Source of the DNA: Coleofasciculus sp040219735
Lineage (GTDB): Bacteria; Cyanobacteriota; Cyanobacteriia; Cyanobacteriales; Coleofasciculaceae
Direction: 5' to 3' (one strand)
DNA: 64,000 nucleotides
Assembly (NCBI GenBank): GCA_040219735.1
Contig: JAVJRX010000131.1
This document shows, one piece after another, positions 53,381 through 60,642 of this stretch. Every line of letters begins with the position of its first letter. The stretch's first letter is position 1. The position numbers and the translations under genes were made by a program. The notes below the pieces were generated by a model. It had not been told where the DNA came from, ran no database searches, and saw only the letters and a program-made list of their open reading frames with translations.

Positions 53381-54268
53381 TCATCGAGTCACTTCGATAT
53401 AAATATGCTCTAAGCGTACAGGTTGGCGAGTAATTGAATCTAGAGAAATCCCCTCAAATCGCTCAAGAATTTCTTTTAAATCTAAAGCTTCGGGTAACCA
53501 AAAGGCTAAATCATTCCCGTAACGTCGATGGGTGAAACCGAGTTCTGTCGCCCGCGCGATCGCACGTTCCTCTTCCGGTGTTTGTATGATCACAATTTCT
53601 TGGGCAGGAATCTTTTGACGCAGGGTATCTAAATTACCCTCGGCGACAATTTTACCTCCTTTGAGAATGCCAATCCGCTGACATAGGCGTTCGGCTTCAT
53701 CGAGTAAGTGAGTGGTTAACAAAATTGTTAATCCTTGACGTTGGAGACGGCGAATCAAGTCCCAAATTTCATACCGGGCTTCAATATCTAAACCCGTTGT
53801 GGGTTCGTCTAAAATTACCAGTTTCGGCTGATGAACCAGCGCCACGGCAATATTTAACCGTCGCTGCATTCCCCCACTTAAGGTTTCAACGGGACACGTA
53901 CCTCGATCTAAGAGGTTAACCGCGTCTAAACAGGCATGAACTTGTTGCTGTCTCTGTCGTTTACTTAAGCCATAGATTCGAGCAAAAAAATGCAGGTTTT
54001 CGGCACAGGTTAATGTTTTATACAATAAATTTTCTTGGGGGGCAATCCCAATCAAGGTTTTTGTTGCTTCGGAGACGGGTTGGTGATTAATCGTGATTTT
54101 GCCACTGTCGGATTTGAGTAAGTTACAGATACTATTAATTGTGGTTGTCTTTCCTGCACCATTAGGTCCAAGTAACCCGTAAATTTCTCCGGGGGGAATA
54201 TGTAGGGTGAGATTTTGCAGAACCTGGCGGTTCCCGTAGGATTTACAGAGGTTTTCGATATCTAGCAC
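53381..54268 (-). CDS. ABC-2 type transporter ATPase
   Basis: A 295-residue stand-alone ATPase with Walker A GPNGAGKTT, Q-loop IAPQENLLYKTL, signature LSGGMQRRL, Walker B LVILDEPTTGLD and H-loop LTTHLLDE. The C-terminal 80 residues are the regulatory extension typical of DrrA/CcmA-like exporters. With the permease encoded 278 bp upstream it forms a drug/lipid/polysaccharide-type exporter. The substrate is unknown. Confidence 0.92.
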   Translation of the reverse strand: MLDIENLCKSYGNRQVLQNLTLHIPPGEIYGLLGPNGAGKTTTINSICNLLKSDSGKITINHQPVSEATKTLIGIAPQENLLYKTLTCAENLHFFARIYGLSKRQRQQQVHACLDAVNLLDRGTCPVETLSGGMQRRLNIAVALVHQPKLVILDEPTTGLDIEARYEIWDLIRRLQRQGLTILLTTHLLDEAERLCQRIGILKGGKIVAEGNLDTLRQKIPAQEIVIIQTPEEERAIARATELGFTHRRYGNDLAFWLPEALDLKEILERFEGISLDSITRQPVRLEHIYIEVTR

Positions 54269-54319
54269 AATGACTAAAATGAGATGTTTTCACACTATCA
54301 GGGGTTAATCTGGGCGCAT

Positions 54320-54530
54320 GTTGGGGAAAGGCGCATGTTGGGGGAGGGCGCACCATCCGTCATGCGTGTCAACTTAAGCCACAACCCTTGCCCATCCTAA
54401 TTTTCAGCGAGGGTGTCCCTGCTTCCCCTGCTCCCCCTGCTCCCCCTGCTTCCCCTGCTTCCCCTGCTTCCCCTGCTTTTGGCGCTTAAGTTGACACCAA
54501 TGCACGTCGGTGCGCCCCGACGAAGAATGG
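54320..54530. repeat. Composite repeat with 30-bp inverted ends around a GGGGAAGCA run
   Basis: GCGCACCATCCGTCATGCG plus TGTCAACTTAAG (about 54348-54375) is mirrored by CTTAAGTTGACACCAATGCA and CGTCGGTGCGC (54485-54515). The core (54420-54478) is an inverted copy of the GGGGAAGCA run. TTAAGTTGACACCAATG recurs at 58117. It separates the exporter ATPase and permease genes. Confidence 0.8.
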
Positions 54531-54546
54531 AATTATTTTTCTGATA

Positions 54547-55320
54547 TCATAACCTTCGCTCAACCCTGAGCATCCGCTGATAGGAGAACCACCCGGCTAC
54601 TACCATAATTAAGGCAAATACGCCCAAAAACCCAAAATGCTCCCGAATATCTGCCAACCCCTCGCCATTTGCCCAAACAGCCAGCAGCGCTTCGTTGATG
54701 TGGTAAATCGGGTTAAATTGGGCGAGATTTAGTAAGGTGTCGGGGAACAGGGAGGTGGGTAAAAACGCGCCCCCTAAAATTAGCAGAGGTACGCCAAACG
54801 CCGCTACCAAGGCATTTACATCCTCTGTGCGACGGGCAAACTGGGTACCGAGGATGAATCCCACTCCCACATACGCCATAATACTCAGTAGAATAATCAA
54901 GACTCCTAAAAGTAGAGACCCCTGAAATTTAGCACCCCAACATGCTGCGATCGCGTAAACCAAAACGGCTTGAACCCCCGCAATGGCGCTATGGGCGCAA
55001 AAGATACCCAGAAAATAGGAAATGCCACTTAACGGAGAAATGAACAGACGTTTAAGGGTTTGCTGTTCCCGTTCTCCCACCACCGTCGCTACCGTACCCC
55101 CCAGACAGCTAAAAAACAAAGCAGCACCTGCCAACGTCGAGGGGGCGGCATTTTCAAAGGCTTGCGCCATCGACAATTGGGCGCGTTCTGCCAAAATATA
55201 ACCATTGAGTAATAATACGGAAATGGGGAAAATCCCCCAAAACACTAAACTGCGGCGTCTTCGCCCCAGTTCAATTAAAATGCGCTGGGCTACAGCAAAT
55301 GTTTCATGCCAATAGTTCAT
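54547..55320 (-). CDS. ABC-2 type transporter permease
   Basis: A 257-residue membrane protein with six predicted helices and the ABC-2 membrane pattern (LFFSCLGGTVATVVGEREQQTLKRL region, with GEREQQTLKRL conserved; then VGVGFILGTQFARRTEDVNAL and NPIYHINEAL). It pairs with the ATPase gene at 53381-54268. The two were probably one operon before a composite repeat entered the gap. Confidence 0.88.
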   Translation of the reverse strand: MNYWHETFAVAQRILIELGRRRRSLVFWGIFPISVLLLNGYILAERAQLSMAQAFENAAPSTLAGAALFFSCLGGTVATVVGEREQQTLKRLFISPLSGISYFLGIFCAHSAIAGVQAVLVYAIAACWGAKFQGSLLLGVLIILLSIMAYVGVGFILGTQFARRTEDVNALVAAFGVPLLILGGAFLPTSLFPDTLLNLAQFNPIYHINEALLAVWANGEGLADIREHFGFLGVFALIMVVAGWFSYQRMLRVERRL

Positions 55321-55330
55321 TTAAATTTTC

Positions 55331-55394
55331 TGTCGGGGCGGGTTTCACTATTATTGTTTCTTGCCTCACCCAGATGCAACTCGCGCCCGCCCCA
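55331..55394. repeat. Family A MITE, diverged
   Basis: GGGGCGGGTTTCA at the left and CGCGCCCGCCCC at the right, in the divergent gap between the ABC permease and cruE. The right end has decayed compared with other copies. Confidence 0.6.
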
Positions 55395-55426
55395 TTCCCT
55401 GTTCTCTGTTCCCTGTTTCCTAAACA

Positions 55427-57382
55427 ATGACCAATGACAAATTAAACTCTCTCTACCTTTCCCGACGCACCGCCCTGAAACTCATTGGCGTCGCCGGGGT
55501 GGGTAGTGTCATCGGATATTCTCGCTGGGCAAAACCTCAACCGACGATTATTCAGCTAGATACCCTAGATTTGCCCCGAAACCTGACTAACTCTAAGTCT
55601 GTGGTAGTTGTGGGTGCAGGATTGGCGGGGCTTAGTTGTGCTTATGAGTTGAGTCAACGGGGTTTTGATGTAACCTTATTAGAGCGATCGCCTCAATTGG
55701 GAGGTAAGATTGCTAGCTGGCAGATTCAGGTGGGTGATCAATCCCTGCGGATGGAACATGGGTTCCATGGCTTTTTCCCTCACTACTATAATTTGAATCG
55801 TTTGGTTGCCCAGTTGGACATCCAGGATCATTTCCGTTCCCTGGAATTTTATTCGGTGGTTTTCCGGGATAATCAGTATCAGCCGGAAGTCTTTCGCCCC
55901 AGCCGTTCAGCGTTTCCCTGGAATGTGGTAGATTTAGCGATCGCGTCTTCAAATCGCTGGCGTTGGGGGATTAATCTGACAAAGCTGAAACATTGGCAGG
56001 TTTTCCGGGAAATTGGTGGCTTCCAAATTCCCGATACTTTTCAGCGCCTCGATCAATTATCGGTGGCTGATTGGATAAAAGGTGAGTTTCCCCAAGGACT
56101 TTATGATCTGTATTTTTTACCCTTTGCTAAATCCAGTCTGAATGCACCGGATCGGTTAAGTGTGGGAGAATTAATGCAGTTTTTCCATTTTTATTTTTTT
56201 GGCAATCCGGAAGGATTAGCGTTTAATGGGACGCGCCAAGATATGGGTAGGAGTTTGGTTGAACCAATTGCCCAAGCCATTCAAAATCAGCAGGGAAAAA
56301 TTGTCACTGAAGCAACAGTGAGTAACATTAATTGGCAAGATGGACAGATTCATTCTCTTAGTTATCAGCAGGGAACGGCTCAAACCCCTGTGCCGTTTTG
56401 GGTGAAGCGGAATCAAAATCAGGTAACCGATGAAATAGAAGCTAACGTTGACTATTACGGCGCAGGGGATGCCATGTTTGCCTTATTTCCAGAAGAGAAC
56501 CAAGCCATTTCTCTGACTTGTACCCATCAAGGCTGTACAGTACAACCCCAAGCTGATGGTCAGTTTCTCTGTCCTTGTCATGGGGCGGTTTATAATTCCC
56601 AAGGACAGGTGATTTCAGGACCGGCGAAACGGGATTTACCCCGGTTTAAAATGATTCAACGCCAGGAGGATGAAGTGCAACTGGTGGGAATTCCTAGTCC
56701 GGATTCACCCCAAATATCCACAGAAACCATTCAGGCAGATTATTATGTCTTTGCCACCGATGTTCCCGGTGTACAACATCTGTTTAAATTGGCACAAGGG
56801 GATGTGAATCAGCAGGTATTAACTCAGGTAGAAAAATTAGCCGTGGCTGATCCTTTTGCCGTTGCCAGATTTTGGTTTGATCAAGATTTTGCCTGGGAGC
56901 ATAGTAATTTTACTTCCCTTTCTGGGTATCGTCTCACCGATAGTATTGCCCTGTATCACCGCATCCAAGATGATTATATTCAGTGGCATGAAAAAACTGG
57001 GGGAAGTGTGGTAGAGTTACATGCTTATTGTTATAAGGAAGACGAGTTTCCCAATCAGCAGGTTCTCTTAACTACCTTTGAACAGGAAATCTATGAAATA
57101 GTGCCACAATTGCAAACGGCGACGATGTTACACCGAGAATTAGTGAATCAAAAAAACTTCTCCGGTTATCCACCAGGTAGTTATCAGAAACGCCCAGAAA
57201 CGGATTCGGGTGTGGCGAATCTCTTCTTTGCCGGAGACTGGGTAAAAATGCCCTTTCCCTGTGGCTTAATGGAACGGGCGGTGAGTAGTGGATTCCTGGC
57301 GGCTAATGGGATTATACACCGAGAAGGATTGCAACGGCGATCGCTGTTATCGGTGAATCCAGAGGGGATTTTTTCGATATGA
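55427..57382 (+). CDS. cruE: CruE-like beta-carotene desaturase/methyltransferase with Rieske domain
   Basis: A 651-residue flavoprotein. A Tat-like N-terminus (LSRRTALKLIGVAG) is followed by an FAD-binding motif VVVVGAGLAGLSCAYELS (GAGLAG 63-68). The carotenoid desaturase pattern EHGFHGFFPHYYNL and the C-terminal FFAGDWVKMPFPCGLMERAV are typical of CrtU/CruE. A Rieske [2Fe-2S] domain is inserted between the FAD halves: C365-x-H367 and C382-x2-H385, with C370 and C384 as a bc-type disulfide pair. CruE turns the beta-rings of beta-carotene into aromatic chi-rings on the way to synechoxanthin. CruH-like oxygenase is encoded nearby. The ATG lies in a TGACAAA-type repeat. Confidence 0.78.
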   Translation: MTNDKLNSLYLSRRTALKLIGVAGVGSVIGYSRWAKPQPTIIQLDTLDLPRNLTNSKSVVVVGAGLAGLSCAYELSQRGFDVTLLERSPQLGGKIASWQIQVGDQSLRMEHGFHGFFPHYYNLNRLVAQLDIQDHFRSLEFYSVVFRDNQYQPEVFRPSRSAFPWNVVDLAIASSNRWRWGINLTKLKHWQVFREIGGFQIPDTFQRLDQLSVADWIKGEFPQGLYDLYFLPFAKSSLNAPDRLSVGELMQFFHFYFFGNPEGLAFNGTRQDMGRSLVEPIAQAIQNQQGKIVTEATVSNINWQDGQIHSLSYQQGTAQTPVPFWVKRNQNQVTDEIEANVDYYGAGDAMFALFPEENQAISLTCTHQGCTVQPQADGQFLCPCHGAVYNSQGQVISGPAKRDLPRFKMIQRQEDEVQLVGIPSPDSPQISTETIQADYYVFATDVPGVQHLFKLAQGDVNQQVLTQVEKLAVADPFAVARFWFDQDFAWEHSNFTSLSGYRLTDSIALYHRIQDDYIQWHEKTGGSVVELHAYCYKEDEFPNQQVLLTTFEQEIYEIVPQLQTATMLHRELVNQKNFSGYPPGSYQKRPETDSGVANLFFAGDWVKMPFPCGLMERAVSSGFLAANGIIHREGLQRRSLLSVNPEGIFSI

Positions 57383-57494
57383 TTTGTCATTCGTCATTTG
57401 TCAGAAACCTTTGATACACCGTAGGGTGGGCATTGCCCACCAACCCGAACTTTCCTAATCCCAATCCCCTATCCCCAATGGAGAGGAACAAGCT

Positions 57495-58013
57495 ATGATT
57501 AGAGGTGCGATCGCGAAATTAGGACTGATTACTTTATTCGCAGGAATCTCGCCAACAGTACAGGCGCAGGAGTCTCCTCCATACATTCCGCAGACAACAG
57601 CAGCCTTGGCGCAGCAAGCTGAGGTGCAAGAGTATTTAAATGCCGTCAATCTGGCGCAATTGAATTATTTTCTTAACTATTCTCAGTTTGCCACAACCTT
57701 AGCCGAATTAAATCTGGCTGGGTTCCAGGAAACGGAGAATTATCGTTATCTGATGCTACCTGCACAGAATCCGCGTCAGGGTATGATTTTAATTGCCCAA
57801 GCGAAAAACCCGCAGCTAAAAAGTTATGCGGGGGCTGCTTTTATTTTGTCATTGGGTGAAATTATCAAAGGGATTGGTGGGATTTGTGAAACAAATTTAC
57901 CTTCCACGTCTGCGCCTGTTATTCCAACTGCACCGACTTTTCCTTCAACTGGTGTATTATGTCCCTTTGGTTCTCATGCGTTAACCAATTTTGATCGCGA
58001 AGAAATATTGTAG
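57495..58013 (+). CDS. Pilin-like G/H family exported protein
   Basis: A 172-residue exported protein. A signal peptide ends near VQAQ (residue 24), and the next segment EYLNAVNLAQLNYFLNYSQFATTLAELNL with ENYRYLM matches cyanobacterial type IV pilin-like G/H proteins, which have the pilin globular fold but a cleavable signal in place of the prepilin helix. The C-terminus is Pro/Thr/Ser rich. Its role is unknown. It lies between the two carotenoid genes, 112 bp after cruE. The segment quoted is split: EYLNAVNLAQLNYFLNYSQ then FATTLAELNL. Confidence 0.7.
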   Translation: MIRGAIAKLGLITLFAGISPTVQAQESPPYIPQTTAALAQQAEVQEYLNAVNLAQLNYFLNYSQFATTLAELNLAGFQETENYRYLMLPAQNPRQGMILIAQAKNPQLKSYAGAAFILSLGEIIKGIGGICETNLPSTSAPVIPTAPTFPSTGVLCPFGSHALTNFDREEIL

Positions 58014-58136
58014 GGGCGCACCGACGTGCGCCCTCTCCCGACGTGCGCTAAAGCCATTCAAGTTCCTTGTTCCCTCCCCTTGATAAGGGGAGGGTTAGGG
58101 TGGGGTCAGATCAACATTTAAGTTGACACCAATGAA
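58013..58136. repeat. Composite repeat
   Basis: GGGGCGCACCGACGTGCGCCC (one base over quoting limit if extended; core GCGCACCGACGTGCGC) opens the element. The hairpin TTCCCTCCCC/GGGGAGGG at 58070-58114 is shared with 47663-47706. TTAAGTTGACACCAATG at 58118-58134 is shared with 54486. It appears to be a mosaic of two repeat families. Confidence 0.7.
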
Positions 58137-58243
58137 AGCTTTGCGCCCGATTTAACCATAAACTCTCTTCCACCATGTTAGCTGTGTCACGCCAATAGGG
58201 TATTGTCAAATTGAATTATAATTACGATTAAATATGACTTATT

Positions 58244-59272
58244 ATGAAAAATCTAGATATTCGCCAACTCGATATTAATTTAAATCATTGGTATGTTGTC
58301 GCCCGTAGTGATGAGGTCAAATCTCAACCCCTAGGAGTAATCCTTTGGCATCAAGAGATTGTTCTTTATCGAGATAGTACAGGTCAAATTCATGCCCTAG
58401 AAAACCGTTGTCCTCATCGAAAAGTTAAATTAAGTCACGGTAAAATTAAAGATGATTTGTTGGAATGCGTCTATCACGGATGGCAGTTTAAACCAACCGG
58501 AGACTGTGCATCTGTTCCTTATTTAGCTGATCATCAAAAATTGCCGAGTTGTAAAATTCGCGCCTATCCGGTGCAGGAAAAGGATGGGTTTATTTGGCTA
58601 TTTCCAGGGGATAACTCTGGGGAAATTCGACAACCGATGGCAATACCAGAGTGGGAGCATCTTAATTATATTGCTACGGTTTCCACGATTGACTGTAATG
58701 CCCATTATTCCTTTCTAATCGAAAATTTGATGGATATGTATCATGGGCATTTACATCAGGATTGGCAAGCTTGGGCTGATCCGGTTTTGGCGGATATCGA
58801 TGAAGATGATCATCGGGTGGATGCTCATTATCAGGCAAAAAGTTATTATAAAATTGATAAAATTTGGTCGATTTCTCAGTTGTTTTTTCCGGCGCTACGC
58901 CGCTTGCACCCGGAACCGTTGGATGTGAGTTATGTTTATCCCCATTGGGTGTCAAGTTTGGGACAGGATTTTAAGATTTACTGTTTATTGTGTCCAGTGA
59001 ATTTGCGGAAAACTCGTGCTTATTTGATTCATTTCACGTCGCTAAATGCATTTTGGCGGTTGCATAAGTTACCGATTTGGTTTCGGCGGTGGATTAAGGA
59101 TAGTTTATTCGGTTCAGCACAGGGGTTATTGGATGGATTGGTGCGTCAGGATGTGCAGATGATTGAGGAGGAACAACTGGCATATTTGGCGAATCCTGAA
59201 CGAAAGGGGTATGAGTTAAATCGGGCGTTGGTGAGTGTGCAACGGTTGATGGGTAAGCAGGGTGAATTGTAG
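58244..59272 (+). CDS. cruH: Rieske non-haem iron oxygenase, CruH-like
   Basis: A 342-residue aromatic ring-hydroxylating oxygenase alpha-type subunit. The Rieske centre is CPHR and CVYHGW in the N-terminal third. The mononuclear iron site is in ENLMDMYHGHLHQD, with the bridging Asp and two His. Pheophorbide a oxygenase-like enzymes have this layout. CruH oxidises the ring methyl group to the carboxylate of synechoxanthin. Proximity to the CruE-like gene supports this, although they are separated by the pilin-like gene and a repeat. Another Rieske oxygenase role is possible. Confidence 0.65.
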   Translation: MKNLDIRQLDINLNHWYVVARSDEVKSQPLGVILWHQEIVLYRDSTGQIHALENRCPHRKVKLSHGKIKDDLLECVYHGWQFKPTGDCASVPYLADHQKLPSCKIRAYPVQEKDGFIWLFPGDNSGEIRQPMAIPEWEHLNYIATVSTIDCNAHYSFLIENLMDMYHGHLHQDWQAWADPVLADIDEDDHRVDAHYQAKSYYKIDKIWSISQLFFPALRRLHPEPLDVSYVYPHWVSSLGQDFKIYCLLCPVNLRKTRAYLIHFTSLNAFWRLHKLPIWFRRWIKDSLFGSAQGLLDGLVRQDVQMIEEEQLAYLANPERKGYELNRALVSVQRLMGKQGEL

Positions 59273-59453
59273 GGGCGGGTTTAGGGATTGATATCAAATC
59301 CGGGTTAGCTACCCCCGTTATAACCTAGTCCGCGCAGGCGGACTTTGTTTGTGTAGCAGCGATTTCAATCGCCGTGGAAAAAGGGGGTGATAAAGGCGGA
59401 TTTGGTATGAATTGTGAATTTTGTTGATAATGTTTGTGGCAAAACCCGCCCTT
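59269..59453. repeat. Family A MITE with a family B element nested inside
   Basis: The outer ends TAGGGGCGGGTTTAGGG (59269) and CAAAACCCGCCCT (to 59453) belong to family A. Inside, 59288-59410 is a family B copy with ends ATATCAAATCCGGG and CGGATTTGGTAT, containing AGTCCGCGCAGGCGGACT and GCGATTTCAATCGC. The outer element overlaps the cruH stop by a few bases. Confidence 0.8.
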
Positions 59454-59533
59454 TCTTAAGGTTTAATGTATATTTTGCGTTGATGGTGTCGGCGTTACGA
59501 TGATAGGGCTTGCATCCCTTACTACGAACGACG

Positions 59534-60628
59534 TTATCCTGGCGGTTTAGTAATAATTATCGCCTCTGATATGACTGTGTAGTTTTTTCCTTCCCAGGTG
59601 AAGTGTAAGGTTCGTCCGGGAGATGAAGAGATTTTATCTAAGTAAGCTGTTATTCTAGAGTCGAGAAGTGGTTTGGCGCGTTTCAATTTCCAGGATTGAA
59701 AGAAATCTGAGGGGTCAATGAGAACTAAGAACAAGCGATTCGAGGCGTCAAATCGACGGATACCTTGATTTTCGTAAAGCCATTTGATTAGATTATCGGG
59801 GTTTGTCTTTGCTTCTTGAATCAGTTTTTGCCTAAAATTGCTGAGTTCAGAGAGCAAGCTTTGGGCGTCTTCTGACGGATGATCACTGGCTTTTTTCCAT
59901 AAGTCGCAGAGCAATTGACTGTCAGGAATATTAGTGCTAAATGGGACTTGATGCTGACGCGCCCATTGTTTCAACCGTGTAAGTTCTGGACGCTTGTTCT
60001 CTGAACGACGGCACTGTTTGATGTATCCTTCAGGAAAATAAGTGACTTTCAAGTCAAAGGGAATACCATTTATAAAAAAGTCTATTTTTTTGATTAAGCT
60101 TACCGCAGGTAATACCTTATCATGATCCCGAAAAATATCTTCAATTATTATTGATGTCCAATGATTGTACCATGAACATAAAACGTAACCTCGCATACTA
60201 TAGTGAAGCTCATTCTCGATACTGTTTGAGAGTTGATCATAGTTATGGATTTTTTTGACGTAGTTGTCTATAATTGTTCTCTCCAGGCTATTTTGATGCA
60301 GTCCACCCCAGTCAAAAACATCGAGACGATAGAGTTGATTAACGAGTTCTGGCTCTTGTTGACGACGTGCTTCTCGCTCTGATGCGTAAATTTGTTGAAT
60401 GGTGGAATTAATAATGGTGTCATTAATCGAGGCGGTATTAAATGCTTCTTTCAATAAATCTCGTGCTGAGTTGGATTGGGGTGTTAAAGCGGCGGATGCG
60501 AATAATTGGTATAAGTGTTCACGGCGCGATAAGGAACGTAGCTTAAGAAAACGTAGTCCGTCATTGGTTTGGAATAATTCTCTGATGCGATTGTCTCGAA
60601 ACCAGGATTGGGCTGTATCAAAATCCAT
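59534..60628 (-). CDS. Probable type II restriction endonuclease
   Basis: A 364-residue protein with a PD-(D/E)xK-like nuclease core: KKIDFFINGIPFDLKVTYFP, giving D183, D192 and K194 from the ATG at 60628, with E163 in IIIEDIF upstream. It immediately follows the DNA methyltransferase gene (15 bp gap), the normal arrangement of a type II restriction-modification pair. The recognition site is unknown. An upstream in-frame start would overlap the methyltransferase by 25 bp. No recognised restriction family is claimed beyond the active site. Confidence 0.72.
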   Translation of the reverse strand: MDFDTAQSWFRDNRIRELFQTNDGLRFLKLRSLSRREHLYQLFASAALTPQSNSARDLLKEAFNTASINDTIINSTIQQIYASEREARRQQEPELVNQLYRLDVFDWGGLHQNSLERTIIDNYVKKIHNYDQLSNSIENELHYSMRGYVLCSWYNHWTSIIIEDIFRDHDKVLPAVSLIKKIDFFINGIPFDLKVTYFPEGYIKQCRRSENKRPELTRLKQWARQHQVPFSTNIPDSQLLCDLWKKASDHPSEDAQSLLSELSNFRQKLIQEAKTNPDNLIKWLYENQGIRRFDASNRLFLVLIDPSDFFQSWKLKRAKPLLDSRITAYLDKISSSPGRTLHFTWEGKNYTVISEAIIITKPPG

Positions 60629-60642
60629 TGGGTTAATCCTTT

